A stretch of DNA of 52,289 bases from JANQEA01 sp964466035 (GTDB lineage Bacteria; Bipolaricaulota; Bipolaricaulia; UBA7950; UBA9294): the NCBI GenBank assembly GCA_964466035.1, contig CAYXLR010000013.1, positions 1 through 52,289 of the forward strand, written 5' to 3'. Shown in pieces: positions 1-8,057 of the stretch. The position numbers and the translations under genes are program-made. A model generated the notes under the pieces. The model did no database searches and was not told the origin of the DNA. It saw nothing but the letters and a program-made list of their open reading frames with translations. Position 1 is the first letter of the stretch; every line of letters begins with the position of its first letter.

Positions 1-2831
1 AGGTTCGCCCGGACCCGCTCGTGGGCGAGCGCCGCCTCCTTCAGCGCCTCGACGTCGTCGGCGACGTCGGCCGGAACGGTGACGCGAGCCCTCAGCTTCC
101 CGTTGACCTGGACCGGGATCTCGATCGTCTCCTCCTCGAGGGCGGACTCGTCGTAGCCGGGCCACGCCTGATCGAGGATCGCATCGTCGTGCCCGGTCCG
201 GCGCCACAGCTCCTCGCAGACGAACGGGGTGAACGGCGACAGCAGCAGGATCAGCCCGTCGATCGTCTCGCGGAGGAGCGCCGGGTCGGGTTCGCCCGCG
301 GCGTACGGGACGAGGTCGTTGACCAGCTCCATGATCGCGGCGACGGCGGTGTTGAAGCCGAACCGCTCCTCGATGTCCTCGGTCACCTTCTTGACCGTCC
401 GGTGGTACCGGCGCCGGACGGCGATCCCGGCCGGGTCGAGCGCTTCCGGATCCGCGGTCTCGCCGATCGGGGCGAGGTCCTCGACGTGTCCGACCACGAG
501 GGTCCAGACGCGGTTCAAGAACCGAGACGCGCCGCGAATCCCCTCCTCCGACCACTCGATGTCGCGATCCGGCGGCCCCATGAACATCGTGTACAGCCGC
601 TCGGTGTCGGCGCCGTACGTCTCGATGATCTCGGTCGGGTCGACGACGTTCCGCTTCGACTTCGACATCTTGAAGATCGACGACTCGAGCGGCACGCCGC
701 AGACCGGGCAGGTCGTCGAATCGCCGACGTCCTCCGGGTACAGCCAGCCGTGCTCCGGGCAGCGATGCGCCGTCAGGCAGACCATCCCCTGGGTGAACAG
801 CCGGGCGAACGGCTCCTCGAAGCCGACGTGCCCCATGTCGTACAGCGCCTTGACCACGAAGCGGGCGTACAGCAGGTGCAGGATCGCGTGCTCCACACCG
901 CCGACGTACTGGTCGACCGGGAGCCAATGGTCGACGTCGGCGCGGACGAAGGCGTGCTCGTCGTCCCGCGCGTTGATGAACCGGAGGAAGTACCACGCCG
1001 AATCGACGAACGTGTCCATCGTGTCGGTGTCGCGCCGGGCCGGGCCGCCGCAGTTGGGGCAGGTGGTGTCGGCGAAGCCGGGGATGTCGGCCAGCCCCAT
1101 CTTCCCGATGAACTCGGTCTCGGGGAGGAGGACCGGGAGCCGATCGTCGGGGACCGGGACCTCGCCGCACGTCTCGCAGTACACGATCGGGATCGGTGCG
1201 CCCCAGTACCGCTGGCGAGAGATTAGCCAGTCGTGGAGGCGGAAGTTGATCGCGCCCTTGCCCATCCCTTGCTCTTCGAGCCACCGGGTGACGGACGCCT
1301 TCGCCTCGGACCCCGGCGTGCCGGAGAAGTCGCCCGAGTGGATCATCGTCCCGACCTCGGCGTGGAAGAGGACGCCTCGGTACGCCTCGCGGCTCGACAG
1401 GATCTCCATCACGGACCGCGCCGCCGCGACCTTCGGCTCGAGGAGGCGGCAGCGGTTGAGGATCTCGGATTCGGCGTCCATCCCGTCCCATTCGATCACG
1501 GCGTCGGGGAAGACGAACAGCCAGCGGGCGCCGACGACGTCGATCCACGACCCCGCCTCGAGGTGCTTTTGCGCGATCTCGACGTAGCGATCGACGGCGT
1601 CGACCGGGACGGTGACGTCGAGGCCACCATCGATCGGCTCGAACGGGATCGACGCGTCGCGGAGCGCGCCCTCGAACCGGTCGTCCACGGTCCCCGTCAA
1701 GACGAGCGACTTGACCCGGCCGTCGATCCGCTCGATCACCGGGAGGATCGGCAGGCCGAACTTGAGCGCGAACTCGAAGTCGCGCTCGTCGTGCGCCGGG
1801 ACGGCCATGATCGCGCCGGTCCCGTAGGTCATCAGGACGTAGTCGGCGGTCCAGACCGGGATCCGGGCGCCGTTGACCGGGTTGATCGCGAACCCGCCGG
1901 TGAAGACGCCGGTCTTCTCCCGCTCGGTCGACAGCCGGTCGATCTCGGTCTCGCGCTCGGCCTGCCTCCGGTACGCCGCCACGGCGTCGCGGTGCTCTTC
2001 GGTCGTCAGCTTCTCGACCAGTGGATGCTCCGGCGCGAGGACCATGAACGTCGCCCCCCACAGCGTGTCCGGCCGCGTGGTGAACACGGGGATCGGGTCG
2101 TCGGCCTCGGTGCGGAAGACGACCTCGGCGCCCTCACTTCTCCCGATCCAGTTCTCCTGCATCTTGACGACGTTCTCCGGCCACTCGGTCAGCCGGTCGA
2201 GGTCGTTCAGCAGCCGGTCGGCGTAGGCGGTGATCTTGAAGAACCACTGCTCGAGCTCCCGCTTCTCCGGCGGCGTGCCGCACCGCTCGCACGCCCCGCC
2301 GACGACCTGCTCGTTGGCGAGCACCGTCTCGCACGTCGGGCAGTAGTTGACGGTCGCCTTCTTCCTGTACGCGAGGCCGCGCTTGTACAGCTCGAGGAAC
2401 AGCCACTGCGTCCACCGGTAGTAGTCGGGCAGGCACGTCGTCACCTCGCGATCCCAGTCGAACTGGACGCCCCAGGCGCGGAACTGCTCCTTCGACCGCT
2501 CGATGTTCCGCTTGGTGTACGTCCACGGATGCGAGCCGTTCTCGATCGCGGCGTTCTCGGCCGGGAGGCCGAACGCGTCCCACCCCATCGGGTTGAGGAC
2601 CTTCAGGCCGCGCATGATCTTCACGCGGGTGACCACGTCGCCGATGATGTAGTTGCGGCCGTGTCCGACGTGTAGGTAGCCCGAGGGATAGGGGTACATG
2701 TTCAGGTAGTAGAACGTGTTCTCGCGGGACGTGGTGTCGACCCGGAAGAACCCCCGTTCCGACCAGAAATCGCGCCATCGCGCCTCGATGGCGGCGAAGT
2801 CGTACGCCTCGGGCCTCTCGTGCTTGGTCAT
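1..2831 (-). CDS. leuS: Leucyl-tRNA synthetase, C-terminus cut by window edge
   Basis: Charges tRNA-Leu with leucine in the cytoplasm. The reading frame is open from ATG at 2831 to the window edge. The class I signature PSGYLHVGHGRNY lies about 45 residues in. A zinc-type CPTC...CERC pair, the editing domain, the catalytic SRQRYWGAPIP and the KMSKSKRN loop follow. The C-terminal VNGKLRARVTVP strand is the last thing seen, so roughly 25-30 codons are missing. The visible part is already about 943 residues against 860 for the E. coli enzyme. Much of the excess is an extra segment of about 65 residues, roughly at 1430-1640, between the editing domain and the block containing GTMIHSG. A -10-like TATCAT lies about 30 bp upstream with no clear -35. 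Family assignment is certain; the role of the insertion is unknown. Confidence 0.98.
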   Translation of the reverse strand, partial: MTKHERPEAYDFAAIEARWRDFWSERGFFRVDTTSRENTFYYLNMYPYPSGYLHVGHGRNYIIGDVVTRVKIMRGLKVLNPMGWDAFGLPAENAAIENGSHPWTYTKRNIERSKEQFRAWGVQFDWDREVTTCLPDYYRWTQWLFLELYKRGLAYRKKATVNYCPTCETVLANEQVVGGACERCGTPPEKRELEQWFFKITAYADRLLNDLDRLTEWPENVVKMQENWIGRSEGAEVVFRTEADDPIPVFTTRPDTLWGATFMVLAPEHPLVEKLTTEEHRDAVAAYRRQAERETEIDRLSTEREKTGVFTGGFAINPVNGARIPVWTADYVLMTYGTGAIMAVPAHDERDFEFALKFGLPILPVIERIDGRVKSLVLTGTVDDRFEGALRDASIPFEPIDGGLDVTVPVDAVDRYVEIAQKHLEAGSWIDVVGARWLFVFPDAVIEWDGMDAESEILNRCRLLEPKVAAARSVMEILSSREAYRGVLFHAEVGTMIHSGDFSGTPGSEAKASVTRWLEEQGMGKGAINFRLHDWLISRQRYWGAPIPIVYCETCGEVPVPDDRLPVLLPETEFIGKMGLADIPGFADTTCPNCGGPARRDTDTMDTFVDSAWYFLRFINARDDEHAFVRADVDHWLPVDQYVGGVEHAILHLLYARFVVKALYDMGHVGFEEPFARLFTQGMVCLTAHRCPEHGWLYPEDVGDSTTCPVCGVPLESSIFKMSKSKRNVVDPTEIIETYGADTERLYTMFMGPPDRDIEWSEEGIRGASRFLNRVWTLVVGHVEDLAPIGETADPEALDPAGIAVRRRYHRTVKKVTEDIEERFGFNTAVAAIMELVNDLVPYAAGEPDPALLRETIDGLILLLSPFTPFVCEELWRRTGHDDAILDQAWPGYDESALEEETIEIPVQVNGKLRARVTVPADVADDVEALKEAALAHERVRAN

Positions 2832-2887
2832 GATACCGATCCTCTGTTGTGGATTGAACGGATGATAGCCGATGAACGGGCGGGCGG

Positions 2888-4543
2888 CTACGAGCCGAGG
2901 CGTCCGAGGCGGTCCTCCACCTCGGCGCGGAGGGCGTCGAGCGTCGGCCGGGCCGCCGCCTCCAGGTAGACGCGGACGAGCGGCTCGGTGCCGGAGGGCC
3001 GGACGTGGACGTAGTTGTCAACGCTTCCATCGTCGGCCCGGAGCTTCAGCTCGGCGTACCGACCGGCGATCCCGCCGGCGTAGACGACGCGCATTCCGGC
3101 GAGGCGGCCCCCGCGCCCGGCGGCGAGGAAGCCGTCGATGAACCGGGCCTTCTTCTCTTCGGGGATGGAGAGGTTCAGCGGGGCGGTGATCGAACCGCCG
3201 TAGATCCGCTGCGTCTCCTCCCAGATCTCGAGAAGCGTCTTTCCGTAGTGCGCGACCATGTCGAGGACGAGGAGGTCCGCCCAGATCCCGTCCTTGTCCA
3301 GGACGTGCCCCTTCGTCGTCAGGCCGGACGCCTGCTCTCCGCCGATCAGCAGCCGGCACCGCCAGTCGGACGGCGGATCGTCGAGGAGCGCGTAGTTCCG
3401 GTCCATCTGCGGCACCTGGATGATGTACTTCAGCCCGGTGAGCACGTTGAACGCGTTGCGCGTCGCGATCTCGCTCGGTTTGCCGCGGACGGTCTCGTAG
3501 CCGGGATCGCGGAAGTGCATCGGGAGGGCACCCGGCGCGGGGCGGAACGGCTCGTTGTCCGGGATGTCGGCGGCGATCCGGTCGATGATGTGCGTCGTCA
3601 CGTAGGTCGTCGCGACGCGCCCGACGAGCCGGCGGTCGACGCCGAGGTAACGCGTCAGCATCGCGAGCACGTAGTTCGGCTCGACGTACGCGCCGCCGAC
3701 GTCGACGATGCCGTAGCGGTCCGCGTCGGTGTCGAGGGCGACCCCGATGGCGGCGCCCGTCTCCTTCACGGCGTCCTTCAACGCCTGGATGTGCGGCTCC
3801 TCCGGGTTGGCGGAGGGCAGCCCGCCGAGGTGCGGGTCCCGCTCGCCGTGGATCACCCGATACGACACGCCGATCTCGTCCAGGACGGTGGGTAGGTAGC
3901 CCCGGCCGGTGCCGTGCATCTCGTCGACGACGATCATCTCGTCGGCGAAGTGGCTCCGGATCCGGTCGTGGTCGAGCGGGATGCGGCAGTCGGTTTCGCC
4001 GCTCTCTAGGAGCCAGCGGCAGTACGACGCGCGGGGGTCGAACTCGGTCAGGCGGTTCCGATCCTCGTCGGTGAGGTCCCGCGCGGTCCGAGTGCGCTCG
4101 CCGCGGCGGTACGCCGTCGCCCGTTCGGCGACGAAGTCGGTCGTGCGGGGCGGCGCGATCGATCCGTCGTGCAGCGAGAACTTGATCCCGTGCCAGTCGA
4201 GCGGGTTGTGGCTCGACGTGCAGTTGATGATCCCCGCGGCCTCGTCTCTTAGGACCTCGCCGGCGTAGTAGGCCAGCGCCGGGGTCGGCGTGTCGCGCGA
4301 CGTGAGACGGACGGCGAAGCCGTTTTGGAGGACGACGTCGGCGCACCAGCGGGCGGCGACGTCGGCGTGTTCTCGGCTGTCGTATCCGATGACCACGGTC
4401 CGGCCGGGGGGAGGCTCCTCGGCGAGGTAGTCGCAGATCGCCTGCGCGATGTCGCGGACGACCGGCTCGGTGTACTCGATCCCCCATCGTCCCCGGAAGC
4501 CGGACGTCCCGAACTTAATGCCTTCTTCGCCGCTTCGAGGCAC
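2888..4543 (-). CDS. Alpha-D-phosphohexomutase (phosphoglucomutase/phosphomannomutase family)
   Basis: A 551-residue member of the phosphohexomutase superfamily, which moves phosphate between C1 and C6 of hexose phosphates. All four functional loops are present in order: phosphoserine loop TSSHNP near residue 110 (usually TASHNP), metal loop DTDADR (usually DGDADR), a sugar loop around GGEQASG (usually GEESGG), and phosphate loop RPSGTEP near the C-terminus. The N-terminal KFGTSGFRG is typical. The start is GTG at 4543, chosen because AAGGGAGA lies just upstream and the conserved N-terminus begins a few residues later. It overlaps the upstream small gene by 29 bp, so translation is probably coupled. 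Substrate (glucose, mannose or glucosamine phosphate) cannot be decided from sequence. The loop variants are conservative but worth noting. Confidence 0.93.
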   Translation of the reverse strand: MPRSGEEGIKFGTSGFRGRWGIEYTEPVVRDIAQAICDYLAEEPPPGRTVVIGYDSREHADVAARWCADVVLQNGFAVRLTSRDTPTPALAYYAGEVLRDEAAGIINCTSSHNPLDWHGIKFSLHDGSIAPPRTTDFVAERATAYRRGERTRTARDLTDEDRNRLTEFDPRASYCRWLLESGETDCRIPLDHDRIRSHFADEMIVVDEMHGTGRGYLPTVLDEIGVSYRVIHGERDPHLGGLPSANPEEPHIQALKDAVKETGAAIGVALDTDADRYGIVDVGGAYVEPNYVLAMLTRYLGVDRRLVGRVATTYVTTHIIDRIAADIPDNEPFRPAPGALPMHFRDPGYETVRGKPSEIATRNAFNVLTGLKYIIQVPQMDRNYALLDDPPSDWRCRLLIGGEQASGLTTKGHVLDKDGIWADLLVLDMVAHYGKTLLEIWEETQRIYGGSITAPLNLSIPEEKKARFIDGFLAAGRGGRLAGMRVVYAGGIAGRYAELKLRADDGSVDNYVHVRPSGTEPLVRVYLEAAARPTLDALRAEVEDRLGRLGS

Positions 4544-4805
4544 GGCGGTCTCCCTTCCGTACGCGCGATTTCAGGTGGATCCGCTCTACGTTCTCGGGAA
4601 GCTCCAGATCGTCCCGCTGCAGCAGCTTGCGGAGGAGATCGTAGGGGATCGACGTCTCGATCCAGATGGAGTCGATGTCGACGACGCCGTTCTTCACCGG
4701 AAGGCGAGCGATCGCGCGCTCGAGCGCCTGCTTGTAGTTGGGGATCATCCCGCTGCCCTCGGCCGCCCCCTGCGTTGTGCCCGTACCCTTCTGTTCGGTC
4801 TCCAT
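4515..4805 (-). CDS. Small hypothetical protein coupled to the phosphohexomutase
   Basis: A 96-residue protein that I do not recognise. It starts at ATG 4805 behind GGAGGG and ends inside the next gene's start region. The N-terminus is a short polar tail. The middle (IPNYKQALERAIARLPVKNG, then a hydrophobic patch IDSIWIETSIPYDLLRKLL) looks like a small alpha/beta or winged-helix fold. The C-terminal 20 residues are strongly basic (KSRVRKGDRRASKRRRRH), which suggests nucleic-acid contact. It is the first gene of the transcript leading to the phosphohexomutase. Its reality is supported by its ribosome binding site, the upstream promoter and the overlap, not by homology. Confidence 0.7.
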   Translation of the reverse strand: METEQKGTGTTQGAAEGSGMIPNYKQALERAIARLPVKNGVVDIDSIWIETSIPYDLLRKLLQRDDLELPENVERIHLKSRVRKGDRRASKRRRRH

Positions 4806-4912
4806 TCGGCCCTCCGTTGAACCGCTCGCACCATCGATCGAAACAGGCGCTCCGTCGGACGCCGAGAAAAGGTTCGCATCCTCCGAAAGTCCAGATCTAG
4901 CCTGCCTTGCGG

Positions 4913-4942
4913 ATCATACCACAGGAATCGCGACGGTGTAAA
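4913..4942 (-). promoter_or_regulatory. Promoter for the small gene-phosphohexomutase operon
   Basis: Read on the minus strand: -35 TTTACA (4937-4942), an 18-bp spacer and -10 TATGAT (4913-4918). It lies about 110 bp before the ATG at 4805, in the divergent gap shared with the subtilase gene. Confidence 0.55.
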
Positions 4943-4986
4943 GGGATCGCCGCGACGCTGGCGCGAAGCGGGCTCGCGGAGGCGCG

Positions 4987-5016
4987 TTGTGGACCGGAAA
5001 ACGGATGTGCTACAAT
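4987..5016 (+). promoter_or_regulatory. Promoter for the subtilase cassette
   Basis: -35 TTGTGG (4987-4992), an 18-bp spacer and -10 TACAAT (5011-5016). The predicted transcript start is near 5023, followed by a GAGGGGG ribosome binding site at about 5031-5037 and GTG at 5042. Confidence 0.6.
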
Positions 5017-5041
5017 GCACGTCCAGTCTGAGGGGGAACGT

Positions 5042-7195
5042 GTGAAAAGGCCCATCCTTGGGATTCTTTGTTTGTTGGGACTCTTCGTCCTCGGGGCGCT
5101 CGCCGAGGAGCCTTCGAACCGTCTGAGCCGCCTCGATCCGGCGCTCCGGATCCTCGTGGCCGACGTGGTGGATCCCGGCGAGCCGCCGGTCTCGGTGCGT
5201 TCGCACTTCGACGCCGACCGATACGAGGTGAGCGTGTCGCCGGAGACGGGGGAAGCACGGCTCGGCGTCCTCGTGAAGCTGGCGCGCCCGTTCGCCGGGC
5301 GGAGCTTCGCCGGACTTCCCGTTCTCGGGTGCACCGGGAGCATCGTGACCGTGGACGTCACTCCGCTCGAGTTGACGCGCCTCCTCGAGGAGGCGGACGT
5401 CGTCTACGTCGAGCCGGCGTGGAAGGCGAGGCCGCATCTCGACGTCAGCGTTCCCGCGATCGGGGCCGACGAGGTGCACGGCCTGAGCCCGGCGGTGCTC
5501 GGCGATGGCGTGATCGTCGCGGCCGTGGACACCGGGATCGACTACTCGCACCTCGACTTCCGCTACGACGCGAACGGCGACGGGTTCGAGGAGTCGTCGC
5601 GGATTCTGGCGATCTGGGATCAGACGTTCGGGATGTTCGGCATCCGATACTCGCAGGAGGAGATCGAGGCCGATCTGGTCGGGGGGTACGGCGCGGACGC
5701 GGGGACCGTTCGGCAGTCGGATCTCGACGGGCACGGAACCCACGTCATGGGCATCGCCGCGGGAGACGGGTCGGCGTCCGCGTACGGTTTCGTCGGCGTC
5801 GCTCCGGGAGCCTCGCTGATCGTGGTCAAGACGACGTTCTTCACCTCGGACATCCTGCACGGCGTGGAGTACGTCTTCGACACCGCCGACTTCCTCGGCC
5901 TTCCGGCGGTGGTCAACCTGAGCCTGGGGGGACACGAGGGGCCGCACGACGGAACGAGCCTGTTCGAACAGGGGCTCGACGAGCTGGCGGATCGACCGGG
6001 CCGGGCGATCGTCGTCTCCGCCGGCAACGAGGGAGCCCAAGAGATCCACGCCGCGTCCACGTTGTACGGCGGTTCGATGTCGTACGAGATCGATCCGAGC
6101 GACACCGAGGTCGAGCTGAGCGTTTGGTATCCGGGCGCGTCCCGGTTTACCGTGGCCGTCACGCCGCCCGGCGAGGACCCGATCGTCGTCCCGTGGGGCA
6201 CGGAGACCGGCGCCGTCGTCACCCCGGCGGGGATCGTGCGGGTCGACAACGCGTGGGCCGGCGTTAACCCGAACAACGGGGACAACGAGGCGTTCGTCCG
6301 GATCTACGGGTTGGGCTCCTTCACGCCCTGGCGAATCTCGGTCAGCGACGCGGGCGGCGGGGGACGGTTCGACGCCTGGGTCACGAGCGGGACGGCGACG
6401 CTGGCCGGCGGAGACTCGGCATCGACGATCGACGAGCCCGGGAACGCGGACAACGTCATCACCGTAGGAGCGTATACGACGAAGGCGACGTGGCTCTCCC
6501 AGGGCGGGGATCAGGACTACACGTCGCAGTACACGGTCGGGACGGTGGCGTCCTTCTCCAGCCGGGGGCCGACGCGGGACGGTCGGGTGAAGCCGGAGGT
6601 CGCCGCGCCGGGCGCGTGGATCTGCGCCGCGCTCTCCGAGGACGCCGGTTGGCAGTCGACGTTCCTCCATCCGGACGGCGTGCACACGATGGAGCTGGGC
6701 ACGAGCATGGCGGCGCCGCACGTCTCCGGTACGATCGCCCTGATGTTCGCGGTCGACCCGGATCTGACCCCGGCGGACGTCCGCGACGTCCTGACGTCGA
6801 CGGCGACGCAGGACGGCCGCACCGGCTCGGTGCCGAACCCGGTGTGGGGATGGGGGAAGCTCGACGCGGCCGCGGCGGTGCAGGAGGTCATCGCGTCCGG
6901 TCCTCAGCCGCCTCCGCCGACGGAGGCTCCGGTGATCGTCCTCGCGGCGAACCCGGTGAGCGGCATCGCGCAGTTCACGTACTCCGTGCCGAGCGGGACG
7001 ACGACGGCGACGCTCCGGATCTACGACGTCGCCGGCGCCCTCGTTTACGACGTGGCGGTCGATCCTCTCGAGGGGAGCGTCGCGTGGAATCTGCGTTCCG
7101 ACCGCGGGGAGACGCTCGCGTCGGGCCTGTACCTCTACGTCCTGGTGACCGACCGCGGGACGTCCGAGGTGGGAAGGCTGGTGATCGCCCGATGA
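5042..7195 (+). CDS. Secreted S8 (subtilisin-like) serine protease with C-terminal FlgD/T9SS-like Ig domain
   Basis: A 717-residue exported protease. I chose GTG 5042 because it follows GAGGGGG and begins a clear signal peptide (KRPILGILCLLGLFVLGALA). The catalytic Asp is in AVDTGIDYSHLDF, the His in DGHGTHVMGIAAG and the Ser in GTSMAAPHVSG, so the triad is complete. A long insertion sits between the oxyanion-region SAGNEG and the Ser. The last 85 residues form a beta-sandwich with LRIYDVAGALVYD and LASGLYLYVLV, the pattern of FlgD-like and type IX sorting domains. This suggests surface display or an export tag. The stop overlaps the next start (ATGA), so the PorV-like protein is made from the same message. 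Substrate is unknown. Confidence 0.95.
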   Translation: MKRPILGILCLLGLFVLGALAEEPSNRLSRLDPALRILVADVVDPGEPPVSVRSHFDADRYEVSVSPETGEARLGVLVKLARPFAGRSFAGLPVLGCTGSIVTVDVTPLELTRLLEEADVVYVEPAWKARPHLDVSVPAIGADEVHGLSPAVLGDGVIVAAVDTGIDYSHLDFRYDANGDGFEESSRILAIWDQTFGMFGIRYSQEEIEADLVGGYGADAGTVRQSDLDGHGTHVMGIAAGDGSASAYGFVGVAPGASLIVVKTTFFTSDILHGVEYVFDTADFLGLPAVVNLSLGGHEGPHDGTSLFEQGLDELADRPGRAIVVSAGNEGAQEIHAASTLYGGSMSYEIDPSDTEVELSVWYPGASRFTVAVTPPGEDPIVVPWGTETGAVVTPAGIVRVDNAWAGVNPNNGDNEAFVRIYGLGSFTPWRISVSDAGGGGRFDAWVTSGTATLAGGDSASTIDEPGNADNVITVGAYTTKATWLSQGGDQDYTSQYTVGTVASFSSRGPTRDGRVKPEVAAPGAWICAALSEDAGWQSTFLHPDGVHTMELGTSMAAPHVSGTIALMFAVDPDLTPADVRDVLTSTATQDGRTGSVPNPVWGWGKLDAAAAVQEVIASGPQPPPPTEAPVIVLAANPVSGIAQFTYSVPSGTTTATLRIYDVAGALVYDVAVDPLEGSVAWNLRSDRGETLASGLYLYVLVTDRGTSEVGRLVIAR

Positions 7196-8037
7196 CGCGA
7201 TGGCTGAGGGTTTTGATCGTGTGCGCGATGGCCGGGGCGCTCGCGCTCCCGGTCGGGGCGTACGAGGGCGTCGGGGCGATCTTCTCCCTCGGCTCGTCTG
7301 GAAGAGGGCTCGGGATGGGCGGCGCGTTCCTGGCGCTGGTCGACGACGAGGGGGCCGTCCTGTACAACCCGGCGGCCCTCGGTCGGTACGAGGGGATCGG
7401 GATCACGTCGCTTCTCGCGAGCGGCTTCGGTGGAGTCGTCCACGGCGTCGTCGGCTTCGCGATGCCGTACTTCGGCGTGAACGCGTTCCTGCTCGACTCG
7501 GGGGCGATCCCAACGGACGCCGGATCGTTCCGCTACGCGAGCCAAGGGGTCGTCGCATCGCTCGGCGTTCCGATCGGCCCGGTCTCGCTTGGCGTCCGCG
7601 GGCGGCTCCTCCGCGTTTCCTCCCCGACGGACGGGACGGGCTGGTCCGTCGACCCGGCGATCCTGGTCGCCCTCGACTCGATCCGAGTCGGCCTGATGTT
7701 TGAGGGGGCGTTGTCCGGGCCGGTCGTCTACGACGGCGGCGCCGAAGAGGCGTGGGATCCGTCGCTCCGCCTCGGCGCGGCGATCACGCTCTCCCCCACG
7801 GCGGACGTCCTGTGGAGCGCCTCGTTCGAGGCGGCCGGGCTCTTCTCTCCGTCGCCGCGCCTCGCGGCCGGCCTGGAGGCGTGGATCGGCGGCCTCGGCG
7901 CGCGGGTCGGGTTCGACGGTGGAGGGCCGACGTTCGGGCTGTCCGTCCGGTTCGCGAGCCTGCAGTTCGACTGGGCGTACGCGATGCGAAACGACCTGGG
8001 CGACAGCCATCGGGTATCGTTCACATTCCGATTCTGA
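7192..8037 (+). CDS. PorV/PorQ-like outer-membrane beta-barrel protein
   Basis: A 281-residue protein starting at ATG 7192, within the stop of the protease gene. A signal peptide ends at about ALPVGA. The mature N-terminus (FSLGSSGRGLGMGGAFLALVDDEGAVLYNPA, quoted here only as a pattern: Gly-rich, then D-D, then YNPA) is the hallmark of the PorV/PorQ/UPF0164 family. Alternating hydrophobic beta strands follow, ending with a terminal Phe (SFTFRF). In Bacteroidetes PorV acts with the type IX secretion system and binds cargo carrying C-terminal sorting domains. The subtilase just upstream has a comparable C-terminal domain, so a cargo-receptor relation is plausible. No other secretion components are in the window. 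Confidence 0.85.
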   Translation: MTRWLRVLIVCAMAGALALPVGAYEGVGAIFSLGSSGRGLGMGGAFLALVDDEGAVLYNPAALGRYEGIGITSLLASGFGGVVHGVVGFAMPYFGVNAFLLDSGAIPTDAGSFRYASQGVVASLGVPIGPVSLGVRGRLLRVSSPTDGTGWSVDPAILVALDSIRVGLMFEGALSGPVVYDGGAEEAWDPSLRLGAAITLSPTADVLWSASFEAAGLFSPSPRLAAGLEAWIGGLGARVGFDGGGPTFGLSVRFASLQFDWAYAMRNDLGDSHRVSFTFRF

Positions 8038-8057
8038 AGAGGGGGGCGCCATCCATC

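Noticed and set aside
1233..2675. Long plus-strand frame opposite leuS
   Set aside because: It has no motif, and the minus strand encodes an unmistakable leucyl-tRNA synthetase throughout.
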